A stretch of 64,000 nucleotides of DNA from Clostridium rectalis (GTDB lineage Bacteria; Bacillota; Clostridia; Clostridiales; Clostridiaceae), in contig NZ_UYZZ01000005.1 in assembly GCF_900626095.1 (NCBI RefSeq), positions 1 through 64,000 of the forward strand, read 5' to 3'. Numbering within the stretch: the first letter of the stretch is position 1; each line of letters opens with the position of its first letter. A model generated the notes under the pieces. It did no database searches. It was not told where the DNA came from and saw only the letters and a program-made list of their open reading frames with translations. This document shows, piece by piece, positions 39,501-46,769 of the stretch. The translations under genes were made by a program, and so were the position numbers.

Positions 39501-40234
39501 CTAAAACGTTCGGAGGAGATTGTATAAATATAGAAATTAAAAATAAAAATAATTTTCTAAACAATATAACTATAGATAATGGTTCTAAGAATATAGAATT
39601 TGGATTTAATTGTAGCAGTATGTCAATAGGTCAAGACAGTTGGAATAATGTATTCGGAGAAGCGTGTTACAATAATATTATGTTAAATAATTGCGATAAT
39701 AATAGTTTTGGTAATGGTTGTTATAAAAATAGCTTTGGCAATGATTGTGATAAAAATAGCTTTGGTAATGGTTGTTATGGGAACAGTTTTAGTAATAGTT
39801 GTTTTTCTAATAGCTTTGGTAATGCTTGCGTTGATAATAGTTTTGGTAAAGGTTGTTATTCTAATAGTTTTGGTAATAGTTGTGGTTATAATAGTTTTGG
39901 TAATAGTTGTGATTATAATAGTTTTGGTAATAGTTGTAGTAAAAATAGCTTTGGTAATAATTGTGATTTCAATAGTTTTGGTAATAGTTGTGATTATAAT
40001 AGCCTTGGTAATAGTTGTGATTATAATAGTTTGGGTAATTATTGTTTTTCTAATAGTTTTGGTGCGGGAACTTGTTATTTGCTTGTAAAAGATTTAAGGA
40101 ATAAAAACTTAACTAATTTAACGGATTTAATAGCAAAATCATATTCTATCACTATAGAATATGCCGAAAATGGAGATTTTGTTTATTGGTATATAAACAG
40201 AAGTAGAAATATAGTAATAAATCAAATACCATAA
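36581..40234 (+). CDS. Giant tail fibre / receptor-binding protein, 1217 aa
   Basis: ATG behind TAGGAGGTGTGTAG. The N-terminal 160 residues and a repeat of the same plan (IVFFGTTSGSNNNYTINLSGITSLYAGLQINLL) look like tandem phage-fibre knobs that join the baseplate. A middle region contains a carbohydrate-module-like beta fold (YTLNLEAITNTSSGEYG; LSLHEGN). Residues about 1023-1165 are a tandem 9-residue N-S-F-G-N-x-C-x-x repeat, then a short C-terminal cap (TIEYAENGDFVYWYINRSRNIVINQIP). It likely decides host range. The repeat tract can change length by recombination (inference). Confidence 0.85.
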   Translation: MATRVIFQDPIYQFPNRYRLTDLGSGLYEIQSEPGTITQEGTLLSANNLNATSEEVVFHVVDTGTTANEFITSINNLTDYFIGLRIILKSNTTNTGACTINISDLGSKNIKKINLDGNKIDLQKDDIIKNKYELLVFDGTDFIISNPAADLSTVITDLEELIIKVNTIEKDLNTLKNKIVFFGTTSGSNNNYTINLSGITSLYAGLQINLLPNFNNTGNSTITINNLGAKLIKFNGSNLVGGEIKLNNIIKIIYDGVNFQLQPTSTQVADNKKNITETTNKLNNELDITQLVKTNISTGFNTLENISGGISNILEVKGNTIKNLLGYTGTQGHTITKSNFATFNISLDVGKTYTLNLEAITNTSSGEYGILGTIKYADDTFDFLTFGDNKGKNTGMLIDKLLINKEVKSIALSLHEGNLDTDSATIKNINLLEGDYTNYNISYFEGLKNVDKCYVKSVGKNLFNCNKVAKGRLSNIIGGDFKINDMPGYCTSELIKIKENTDLRIFGNVIWIVLYSIDKKVVRVVDKVNFTNTLSGESYIGFYSTGDEQNLSDVQLEYGTTATAYEPYKESYCNIRGIEGDNSLKRLANGVHDSMDNKGVITRRIGKIVLDGSLVYRDFKTYTNTVRVCYRNGNIKNSNEAIVNCISDKLDGVAKLYQTDVEGVMVGNALNNIWLRVNKDKLETPDLEGLKKWLQVNPITVYYELAEYTTENTNQVLSLNSFKDGSVYVDTDIPTTLDVQYPKNIVSRLATIETDVNNLSNVIRDNYITGTYSEFKNLKDNNLLISGSKYLLTDYRTKYIQPTTNTLKEMNIEELILTASSPNTFEPIVYSLRYPNDTIWYDFNNNVCEDNTTSRNGFIVRRLDTINSLDTPNDFRTITWARWTLDADNYYIKDNDNYNVTAYSVWTSGTADLNKLYKANNAIYYVISDTTTPSSATDSSVFQKIVDLNRAILYDDKIKLFGNIYFKTGNLVDTKTFGGDCINIEIKNKNNFLNNITIDNGSKNIEFGFNCSSMSIGQDSWNNVFGEACYNNIMLNNCDNNSFGNGCYKNSFGNDCDKNSFGNGCYGNSFSNSCFSNSFGNACVDNSFGKGCYSNSFGNSCGYNSFGNSCDYNSFGNSCSKNSFGNNCDFNSFGNSCDYNSLGNSCDYNSLGNYCFSNSFGAGTCYLLVKDLRNKNLTNLTDLIAKSYSITIEYAENGDFVYWYINRSRNIVINQIP
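39647..40075 (+). repeat. 27-bp tandem repeats encoding a cysteine ladder
   Basis: Thirteen consecutive 27-bp units from 39701 to 40051 encode N-S-F/L-G-N-x-C-x-x. Two degenerate units precede (NVFGEACYN, NIMLNNCDN) and a half unit follows. The register never breaks. Some neighbouring units are nearly identical in DNA (the NSCDY units near 39890, 39980 and 40010), a sign of recent duplication. Every turn carries one cysteine and one phenylalanine, which would stack in a beta-solenoid. Confidence 0.88.
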
Positions 40235-40245
40235 AGGAGGTAAAA

Positions 40246-40596
40246 ATGAAAATAATAAAATACTTTTCTAAAGATATAATAGATTGGGAAAATAAAAAAA
40301 TTAAAGATGATTATACAGGAGAAATAAGAGAAGAAAAAGAAGCTGTTTATGATATAGTTGCTAAAGAGTACAAAACGAATGATAAAGAATTTAATTACTG
40401 GCTAGATATTATAGAAAAAACATATGGTAGATATGGAAAAGTAGCTATAGAAGATATTCAAGATGAATTAACACAAGAAGAAATTGTTTCTAAAGTTTTA
40501 AACAGTGTTATTATAGATAATAAAAAGAAAGATTTACTTATAGAATGCTTAGCAAGAGAAATTAATTCAATAAATATAAAAATGAAAGGAGAATAA
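40246..40596 (+). CDS. Hypothetical protein, 116 aa
   Basis: ATG behind AAAGGAGGTAAAA. Charged helical protein (DDYTGEIREEKEAVYDIVAKEYK...IIEKTYGRYGKVAIEDIQ) located after the fibre gene. The N-terminal half could be a fibre assembly or structural protein. The next gene starts two bases after its stop. Confidence 0.55.
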   Translation: MKIIKYFSKDIIDWENKKIKDDYTGEIREEKEAVYDIVAKEYKTNDKEFNYWLDIIEKTYGRYGKVAIEDIQDELTQEEIVSKVLNSVIIDNKKKDLLIECLAREINSINIKMKGE

Positions 40597-40597
40597 T

Positions 40598-40735
40598 ATG
40601 TTTGAATTTTATAATCTGTTTTTTAAAGAAGGATATCTTAAAATTGAGGATTTAGAACAGGCATGTAAATATAAAGTAATATCAGAAAGACAGTTTAAAA
40701 ATATAACTAATAAGGAATACAAACAAGGGGCATAA
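40598..40735 (+). CDS. xkdX: XkdX-family protein, 45 aa
   Basis: ATG behind AAAGGAGAATAAT. MFEFYNLFFKEGYLKIEDL followed by CKYKVISERQFKNIT is the XkdX pattern, a short protein found between tail fibre and lysis genes in many Firmicute prophages; role unknown. The stop codon lies in the terminator hairpin. Confidence 0.85.
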   Translation: MFEFYNLFFKEGYLKIEDLEQACKYKVISERQFKNITNKEYKQGA

Positions 40736-40747
40736 CGCCCCTTTTCT
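40725..40747 (+). terminator. Intrinsic terminator of the late operon
   Basis: AAGGGGC pairs with GCCCCTT around ATAAC, followed by TTCTTG. An AT-rich promoter-like stretch with TATAAT follows within 20 bases, probably serving the lysis genes. Confidence 0.75.
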
Positions 40748-40798
40748 TGTTAAACTATAATTTTGTTATAATATAATAAAGGTAGTCGGAGGTGGAAA

Positions 40799-41149
40799 AT
40801 GAAAATTGATAATGCCGCAAAAAAAGAACGTCTATTATTTGTAACAATTATAATTATGTCATTATTATTAGGCGTTTTCATAGGAATTTTTTATAATAAA
40901 AACCCAACAACAACACAAACACAGACTGTTAACATTAATTCACAAGGAGAAGAAGAAAAAATAAATTTAAACACCGCTTCTGAAAAAGTATTATCGAGTT
41001 TACCCAATATCGGAGATATAAAAGCTAAGGAAATAATTAAGTACAGAAATAAAAATGGAAATTTTAAAAATATTGATGAACTATTAAACGTTGAAGGCAT
41101 TGGGAAAAACACATTAGAAAATATAAAAGGAAAGGCGGTGGTTAAATAA
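40799..41149 (+). CDS. Membrane-anchored ComEA-like helix-hairpin-helix protein
   Basis: 116 residues behind GTCGGAGGTGGAAA. One N-terminal membrane helix (about residues 12-31, LLFVTIIIMSLLLGVFIGIF), a T/Q-rich linker, then a ComEA domain: INLNTASEKVLSSLPNIGDIKA and LLNVEGIGKNTLENIK, two helix-hairpin-helix motifs. ComEA proteins bind double-stranded DNA outside the membrane during uptake. In a phage lysis cassette, where holin and endolysin are expected, it is unusual. It might block uptake or injection of other DNA, or assist ejection (inference). Confidence 0.85.
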   Translation: MKIDNAAKKERLLFVTIIIMSLLLGVFIGIFYNKNPTTTQTQTVNINSQGEEEKINLNTASEKVLSSLPNIGDIKAKEIIKYRNKNGNFKNIDELLNVEGIGKNTLENIKGKAVVK

Positions 41150-41445
41150 TGCCTTACGAAGTTTTAGCTAAAGTTGGACTCCCAACAGGTATATTGATAA
41201 TAATGTCGTTTTTAATTTGGGAATGGATAAAATCCAATAAAAATATTCACGAAGACCATAAGCACTTCGTGAATGAAGTAATAAAAAAATGTGATGATAG
41301 AGAATGTAAATTAATGCAACATATAGAAAAGCAAGACGATAACATGGGAAGAATAACAGACACATTAGAAAAAGTTGAGGAAAGGCTAACAAGCGTAGAC
41401 ACAAGGCTTAGTAATGTTGAAGTAAATATTAAGCATAGGGGGTAA
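41149..41445 (+). CDS. BhlA/UviB-like holin-associated membrane protein
   Basis: 98 residues, starting in the stop of the ComEA-like gene (TAATG). One N-terminal membrane helix (about 8-25, KVGLPTGILIIMSFLIWEWI), then a charged coiled coil (DNMGRITDTLEKVEERLTSVDTRLSNVEVNIK). The plan is that of BhlA/UviB-type holin-like proteins and XhlA. It precedes the endolysin and a second holin, so it may form part of a two-component lysis system. Confidence 0.75.
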   Translation: MPYEVLAKVGLPTGILIIMSFLIWEWIKSNKNIHEDHKHFVNEVIKKCDDRECKLMQHIEKQDDNMGRITDTLEKVEERLTSVDTRLSNVEVNIKHRG

Positions 41446-41455
41446 GATAATAAGA

Positions 41456-42238
41456 ATGAAAATAGGAATAGATTGTGGTCATACAATGTCTGGTGCTGAC
41501 TATGGAGCAGTAGGAATAAAATCAGAATCAAACTTGACTAGAGAAGTAGGAACAAAAGTAATAAGTAAATTACAAGCGTTAGGACATACAGTTATTAAGT
41601 GTTATAAAGATACTTGTAGTAGTTTGAACGATAGTTTAAGTTATAGAACTAATACAGCTAATAATAACAATGTAGATTTATATGTATCTATTCATTTTAA
41701 CGCTTTTAATAGTAAAGCACATGGAACGGAAATATGGACATATGGAGGTAAAACTTTTAAAGAAGTTAATAATATATTAAACAATATTTGTGATTTGGGA
41801 TATACAAACAGAGGAATAAAAAATGGAAGTAATCTTTATGTATTAAAGCATACAAAAGCTAAAGCTATGCTTGTTGAATGTTGCTTCATAGATTCTAAAG
41901 AAGACATGAGTAAATACAATGCAGAAAACATAGCTAATGCTATAGTAAAGGGATTAGTAGGAGAAACAATAAAAATAAATGATAAAGAGGTGTTTAAAAT
42001 TAAAAGCATAGTATGTTATAACAATCAAGTAGATAAAAGAGCAGCAGAATATTTGGCGGATTATTTAAATTGTGGAACAATAGATATAACAGCTAGAACA
42101 ATAGACACAAACGATTATGATAAAATTTATGTAGTAGGTGGAGGAACCAGTCCTACAGAAAACGTCATTAGAATAGGAAGCAACACAGATAGGTGGGGAG
42201 TTATAAAGGAAGTATTAAAATTTTCAAAAAAGTTTTAG
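41456..42238 (+). CDS. Endolysin: N-acetylmuramoyl-L-alanine amidase
   Basis: 260 residues. Amidase_3 zinc hydrolase: GIDCGHTMSG with H9, the glutamate E24 in SESNLTREV, SIHFNAF near 80, and catalytic LVECCFIDS near 142. The C-terminal domain (residues about 180-260: VDKRAAEYLADYLNCGTIDI...YVVGGGTSP...NTDRWGVIKEVLKF) resembles the wall-targeting domain of Clostridium endolysins such as CD27L/CTP1L, known to be cleaved or made separately in those. Whether that happens here is not visible. No signal peptide, so a holin is needed. Confidence 0.93.
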   Translation: MKIGIDCGHTMSGADYGAVGIKSESNLTREVGTKVISKLQALGHTVIKCYKDTCSSLNDSLSYRTNTANNNNVDLYVSIHFNAFNSKAHGTEIWTYGGKTFKEVNNILNNICDLGYTNRGIKNGSNLYVLKHTKAKAMLVECCFIDSKEDMSKYNAENIANAIVKGLVGETIKINDKEVFKIKSIVCYNNQVDKRAAEYLADYLNCGTIDITARTIDTNDYDKIYVVGGGTSPTENVIRIGSNTDRWGVIKEVLKFSKKF

Positions 42239-42247
42239 GAGGAACTT

Positions 42248-42547
42248 ATGGAAATTAATGAATTTTTTAGCGTAGATTATATCTCTACATTCATGGGAAC
42301 AGTAGTTGTTACTATGCTAATGGTACAATTTTTAAAAGAGTTACCAGGAATAAAGAAGATACCAACCAGATATTTTGCATTTATTATTGCATTTTTAAAT
42401 ATTTTAATCTGTAGTATTCTAACAAATACATTTAATTTTAATAATTTATATTTAATGTTTATAAATGCAATGTTAATTACATTTACTACTACTGGAGGAT
42501 ATGATTTTTCTATAAACACTATTAAATATGAAAATAACATAAAATAA
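42248..42547 (+). CDS. Phage holin
   Basis: 99 residues behind TTAGGAGGAACTT. Three hydrophobic stretches (about 16-31, 43-60, 68-85) with a DYISTFMGTVVVTMLMVQFLKE start. The order endolysin-then-holin occurs in clostridial prophages. It is the last phage gene; the prophage end follows immediately. Confidence 0.85.
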   Translation: MEINEFFSVDYISTFMGTVVVTMLMVQFLKELPGIKKIPTRYFAFIIAFLNILICSILTNTFNFNNLYLMFINAMLITFTTTGGYDFSINTIKYENNIK

Positions 42548-42575
42548 AAAGTGTTGTCTTTAAGTGCAACATGCT
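42548..42575. other. Right prophage-host junction (attR region)
   Basis: Phage sequence ends after the holin stop and a host gene body begins in mid-domain at about 42567. An imperfect inverted repeat TGTTG...CAACA lies at 42552-42571, consistent with a recombination site. The core cannot be fixed because the left junction is outside the window. Confidence 0.55.
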
Positions 42576-43130
42576 GTACCTTCAATAACTGTTTTCAAAA
42601 AATATTTACATAGCAAATCTAAAGGAGATAGAATTATTTATTATAATTTTAGGGATAAAGAAAAGGGATGGCTACATTCAGATGTTAAATTAATTACAGA
42701 AAATGGAATTAATTATCAATGTGAAAAAACAAAAGATTCATTTTTTAATGGTTTTATATGTGATTTATATTTAAATAATAGTTGTTATGATTGTAAATTC
42801 TCGAGTATACCTAGAGTAGGAGATATTACCATAGGGGATTTTTGGAAGTGTCCAGATAGTATACTAGATGAAAAAGGAGTATCTATTATATTATCTAATA
42901 ATAAAAAAGGAGATGAAATTTTAAATTCTTCAGTAAAAAGAAAGAAAGTTAAAGTTTATAAAAGTTCTATAAAAGAGTGCTTGAAAGGAAATCCAAGAAT
43001 AACTAACGGCAAACTTAAAATTAGAAGGGAAAGAGAAAATTTTTTAAAAGAGTTAAATAACAGTGATTTTAATTATTTAGAAAAAAAATATATTAATAAA
43101 TTAAAAAGAAATGTATATGATGAAGATTAA
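42564..43130 (+). pseudogene. 3' remnant of an FrhB-like iron-sulfur/flavin protein gene
   Basis: A 188-residue frame opening directly after an in-frame stop. From HAVPSITVFKKYL (normally CHGVPSPKVF in this family) onward it follows the C-terminal half of coenzyme F420 hydrogenase/dehydrogenase beta subunit proteins: NFRDKEKGWLHSDVKL, CDLYLNNSCYDCKFS, RVGDITIGDFWKC, SIILSNNKKGDEIL. The N-terminal ferredoxin cysteines and first half are missing. Such proteins (often with polysaccharide pyruvyl transferases) are about 350-400 residues. The prophage has therefore split the gene; the other half should lie beyond the left end. Confidence 0.8.
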
Positions 43131-43154
43131 AAACATAAAAGGGGTGCTTAATAA

Positions 43155-43865
43155 ATGGAAGAAAGACTTCAAAAATATATGGCAGCTTGTGGTGTTGCGT
43201 CAAGGAGAAAATGTGAGGAAATAATACTTAGTGGTAGAGTAAAAGTTAATGGTATTACAATAAATGAACTGGGTACAAAAATTAATGGCGATATAGATGA
43301 AATAACAGTAGATAATAAAAATATTTTTATAGAGGAAAGAAAAGTTTATATTGCACTAAATAAACCAGAGGGTTATATATCTACAGTGAAAGATGAAAGA
43401 GGAAGGAAGACTTTGTTGGATTTAGTTAAAGTTAAAGAGAGGATATATCCTATTGGCAGATTAGATTATGATACATCAGGCTTAATACTTTTAACTAATG
43501 ATGGAAGTATATATAATAAAATAATACATCCACGAGAAGAAAAACAAAAAAAATATATTGCAATATTAAAAGGAATTCCCAGGGAAAAAGAATTAGTAAT
43601 GTTTAAAAGTGGTATTAATATAGGTGGTTACGTAACGGCTCCAGCAAATATAAATATACTTTCAATAAAAAATGGCAATTCCAAAGTTAGTATTTTTATT
43701 CATGAAGGAAAGAATAGGCAAATAAGAAGAATGTGTGATAAAATAAATCATCCAGTTATAGAACTTAAAAGGACTGCTATTGGTAAAATTACATTATCAA
43801 ATCTTAAAAAAGGGCAGTGGCGTTATTTAAATGAAAATGAAATTAATTATCTATACTCTCTTTAG
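43155..43865 (+). CDS. rluB: 23S rRNA pseudouridine synthase
   Basis: 236 residues, ATG behind AAAGGGGTGCTTAATAA. N-terminal S4 RNA-binding domain (MEERLQKYMAACGVASRRKCEEIILSGRVKVNG), then the catalytic RsuA/RluB motif GRLDYDTSGLILLTNDG with aspartate, and HEGKNRQIRRMCD. It isomerises uridine 2605-type positions in the large ribosomal RNA. The RluB subfamily is chosen over RsuA from overall pattern. It is the first intact host gene after the prophage. Confidence 0.9.
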   Translation: MEERLQKYMAACGVASRRKCEEIILSGRVKVNGITINELGTKINGDIDEITVDNKNIFIEERKVYIALNKPEGYISTVKDERGRKTLLDLVKVKERIYPIGRLDYDTSGLILLTNDGSIYNKIIHPREEKQKKYIAILKGIPREKELVMFKSGINIGGYVTAPANINILSIKNGNSKVSIFIHEGKNRQIRRMCDKINHPVIELKRTAIGKITLSNLKKGQWRYLNENEINYLYSL

Positions 43866-44092
43866 AGTATTGTGCTGGAAATAAAAAACAAAGTGTTAAT
43901 TTTCGAAATATTTCTTAAGATTATCATATAAAATTATAGCTAAGAGTTTTAGTCACATAAAGTTATATGAAAATATGTTTTTTATAATCCCGTTCCTTAA
44001 ACAAATTTAATTACAGGTTTACAAGATAATATGGAATACATTTTAATAATATATAATATAAAAAGATTTATAGCTAAAAATTGAATGAAATA

Positions 44093-44121
44093 TTGATAAT
44101 ATGTTCAATAGATGGTAAAAT
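44093..44121 (+). promoter_or_regulatory. Promoter of the RpiR-family regulator
   Basis: TTGATA (44093-44098), 17 bp, TAAAAT (44116-44121), 52 bases before the chosen ATG. ATTGAA and TTCAAT form an inverted repeat around it (about 44080-44109), which might be an operator. The upstream stretch from 43866 holds no other gene I can support. Confidence 0.6.
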
Positions 44122-44173
44122 GAAATAAATATTGCATTACTTTAGGGGATATGGAGAAAGGATTGAATCTAGT

Positions 44174-45052
44174 ATGGAAGATGTAAAGCAAGACTTAATG
44201 CGTACAATTCAAACGAAATTTCCTAGACTTAGTAAGGGTCAAAAATTAATAGCAGAATATATATTAAAACATTATGATAAAGCTGCTTTTATGACTGCTG
44301 CTAAACTTGGTATAAGCGTTGGTGTAAGTGAATCTACAGTAGTTAGATTTGCAAATGAATTAGGATTTAGTGGCTACCCAAAGCTTCAAAAAGCTTTGCA
44401 AGAGTTGATTAAAAATAAATTAACAACTGTACAAAGAATTGAGCTTTCAAATGATTTCATAAGTCAGGAGACTGCACTTAAAAGTGTTTTAAAGTCAGAT
44501 ATGGAGAATATACGTTCAACTTTAGAAAAGATTAATCATAAAACTTTTGAGGATGTTGTAAATAGTATATTTGAGGCAAAAAGAATTTATCTAGTTGGTC
44601 TTAGGAGTTCTACTGCTATAGCTGAATTTTTAGGTTTTTACTTAAACTTGATTTTAGATAATGTAAAGGTTATTGGTTACGGTGTAAGTGATATATTTGA
44701 GCAAATGCTAAATGTTAGTGATGAAGATTTAGTTATTGGGATAGGATTTCCAAGATATGCTGCAAGAACTATTGAAGCACTTGATTATGCTCAAAGAAGA
44801 GGAGCTAATGTTGTTGCTATAACAGATAGTTTATTATCACCTCTTGCGGCAAGGGCAGATCATACGTTAATAGCACAAAGTAATATGGCATCTTTTGTAG
44901 ATTCTCTTGTAGCACCGTTAAGTGTTATAAATGCTTTAATTATTGCTGTTGGACTTAGAGAAAAGGAAAAAATTTCTTCTACATTTTCTAAACTTGAAAA
45001 GATATGGGAAGATTATGAGGTTTATTCTTATAAAGAAAAAAGCAATGATTAA
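44174..45052 (+). CDS. MurR/RpiR-family transcriptional regulator
   Basis: 292 residues. ATG 44174 chosen over TTG 44132 because GGAGAAAGG lies 12 bases upstream and the family normally begins near this point. An N-terminal HTH_6 domain (KFPRLSKGQKLIAEYIL...GVSESTVVRFANELGFSGYPKLQK) is followed by a SIS sugar-phosphate-binding domain (IYLVGLRSSTAIAEFLGFYL, DLVIGIGFPRYAARTIEALDYA). It senses a phosphosugar and controls metabolic genes. No sugar gene is adjacent, so the target is unknown. It ends before a strong terminator. Confidence 0.9.
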   Translation: MEDVKQDLMRTIQTKFPRLSKGQKLIAEYILKHYDKAAFMTAAKLGISVGVSESTVVRFANELGFSGYPKLQKALQELIKNKLTTVQRIELSNDFISQETALKSVLKSDMENIRSTLEKINHKTFEDVVNSIFEAKRIYLVGLRSSTAIAEFLGFYLNLILDNVKVIGYGVSDIFEQMLNVSDEDLVIGIGFPRYAARTIEALDYAQRRGANVVAITDSLLSPLAARADHTLIAQSNMASFVDSLVAPLSVINALIIAVGLREKEKISSTFSKLEKIWEDYEVYSYKEKSND

Positions 45053-45058
45053 TGAAAT

Positions 45059-45091
45059 AAGCGAACCTAAAAGTAGGTTCGCTTTCTTTTT
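45059..45091 (+). terminator. Intrinsic terminator
   Basis: AAGCGAACCTA pairs perfectly with TAGGTTCGCTT around AAAG, followed by TCTTTTT. It separates the regulator from the flavoprotein operon. Confidence 0.88.
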
Positions 45092-45111
45092 GAAGGAGGA
45101 ATATAAAGTAT

Positions 45112-46338
45112 ATGGCTAAAGTAATTGTAATAGGTGGTGGCCCGGCAGGCATGATGGCTGCTATTGCTGCTGCTGAAAAGCATGAAGTAATTTTAATAGA
45201 GAAAAATGAGAAACTGGGTAAAAAACTTTTTATAACTGGAAAGGGTAGATGTAATGTTACTAATGCTAAAGACATAGGAGAGTTTTTTGATTTTATTCCA
45301 GGAAATCCAGAATTTTTATACAGTTCTTTGTATGGTTATACTAATGAGGATGTTATAGATTTTTTTAACAATTTAAAAGTACCATTAAAAATAGAACGTG
45401 GGGATAGGGTTTTTCCTAAATCCGATAAATCTTCGGATATAATAAATGCATTAGAAAAAGAACTTTTTAAAAAAAATGTTCGTATTGTTTTATATACACA
45501 AGTTAAGGATATGGTACTAGTTAATAATAAAATAATTTCTATTAAAACTATAGATAATAAGGAATTAAAAGGAGATTATTTTATAATAGCTACAGGTGGA
45601 TTGTCTTATCCACAAACAGGATCAACAGGTGATGGATTTAAATTGGCAAAAAAGGTTGGACATAAAGTTACTTTACTGAAGCCTTCATTGGTACCTATTG
45701 AAACTAATGAACAATGGGTGAAAGATCTGCAAGGTTTAGCACTAAAAAATGTAGAATTAACTATTAAAAATAATAAGAAAAAAAATATATATAAAGAATT
45801 TGGTGAAATGATATTTACCCATTTTGGAATATCTGGTCCTATAGTGTTAAGTGCTAGTAGATTTATTAAAGATAATGAAAAATTCTATGCTGTCATAAAT
45901 TTAAAACCGGCTCTTTTACCAGAAGAGCTTGATAAAAGAATTCAAAAAGATTTTTCAAAGTACATTAATAAGGATTTTAAAAATTCATTAGAAGAACTTT
46001 TACCTAAAAAACTTATAAATATTATAATAAAACTATCTGGTATACCTGAAACTAAAAAGGTCAATTCTATAACAAAAGAGGAAAGGAAAGCTCTTTGTTA
46101 TTTACTTCAAAATCTAACATTAGAAGTAAAAGGATTAAGACCTTTAAAGGAGGCTATTGTTACTGCTGGTGGAATAAATGTAAAAGAGATTGATCCCTCT
46201 AGCATGAAATCAAAAATTATAGAAAATCTTTATTTTGCAGGAGAAGTTATTGATGTAGACGCATACACAGGAGGTTATAATATTCAAATAGCATTTTCAA
46301 CTGGCTATTTAGCTGGAAAGATGGTAGGTGAAAAATAA
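45112..46338 (+). CDS. NAD(P)/FAD-dependent oxidoreductase (BaiN/HI0933 family)
   Basis: 408 residues, ATG behind AAGGAGGAATATAAAGTAT. Rossmann FAD site VIVIGGGPAGMMAAIAAAE at the N-terminus, then KLGKKLFITGKGRCNVTNA, the hallmark of the HI0933/YhiN family, and IATGGLSYPQTGSTGDGFKLA and GGYNIQIAFSTGYLAG at the C-terminus. Substrate unknown for most members; BaiN of bile-acid clostridia is one. It starts an operon with aroH and cmk. Confidence 0.92.
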   Translation: MAKVIVIGGGPAGMMAAIAAAEKHEVILIEKNEKLGKKLFITGKGRCNVTNAKDIGEFFDFIPGNPEFLYSSLYGYTNEDVIDFFNNLKVPLKIERGDRVFPKSDKSSDIINALEKELFKKNVRIVLYTQVKDMVLVNNKIISIKTIDNKELKGDYFIIATGGLSYPQTGSTGDGFKLAKKVGHKVTLLKPSLVPIETNEQWVKDLQGLALKNVELTIKNNKKKNIYKEFGEMIFTHFGISGPIVLSASRFIKDNEKFYAVINLKPALLPEELDKRIQKDFSKYINKDFKNSLEELLPKKLINIIIKLSGIPETKKVNSITKEERKALCYLLQNLTLEVKGLRPLKEAIVTAGGINVKEIDPSSMKSKIIENLYFAGEVIDVDAYTGGYNIQIAFSTGYLAGKMVGEK

Positions 46339-46691
46339 TGATTGCTATAAGAGGTGCCATTACAATAGAAAAAAATTGTAAGGAAGATATAAAGAAGGCT
46401 TCTATTAAATTATTTAGTGAAATTTTAGAAAAAAATAATTTAGATATATCAGAAATTATATCTATAATATTTTCTTGTACAGACGATATCACTAAAGCTT
46501 ATCCAGGGAAATTTATAAGAGAAGAGTTTAATTTAGATAAAGTAGCATTAATGCATTTTAATGAAATGAAAGTTGAAAATGCACTGAAAATGTGTATAAG
46601 GATTTTAATTTTAACAAAGAACCATAAGGAAAATATAAATTATGTATATTTGGGGAAATCACAAAATTTACGTAAAGATTTGTTTAAATAA
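46338..46691 (+). CDS. aroH: Chorismate mutase (AroH class)
   Basis: 117 residues; ATG overlaps the previous stop (TAATG). IAIRGAITIEKNCKEDIKKAS carries the catalytic arginine of AroH enzymes, and SIIFSCTDDITKAYPGKF and MCIRILILT follow. It converts chorismate to prephenate for phenylalanine and tyrosine. No feedback domain is present. The overlap indicates translational coupling to the flavoprotein gene. Confidence 0.88.
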   Translation: MIAIRGAITIEKNCKEDIKKASIKLFSEILEKNNLDISEIISIIFSCTDDITKAYPGKFIREEFNLDKVALMHFNEMKVENALKMCIRILILTKNHKENINYVYLGKSQNLRKDLFK

Positions 46692-46769
46692 AGGATTTTA
46701 TATTTTATTATAGAATATATTAAGTTATATATATTGTGTAATAAAGCTATATGGAAAGGAAGTTTAAAA

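Noticed and set aside
39701-40051. Regular 27-bp repeats as a possible CRISPR array
   Set aside because: No spacers between units, and the repeats encode a continuous in-frame protein solenoid.
39708-40088. Long hydrophobic valine/isoleucine-rich open frame within the fibre gene
   Set aside because: It is a shadow of the 27-bp repeats read in another phase; no start signal, and the NSFGN frame explains the region.
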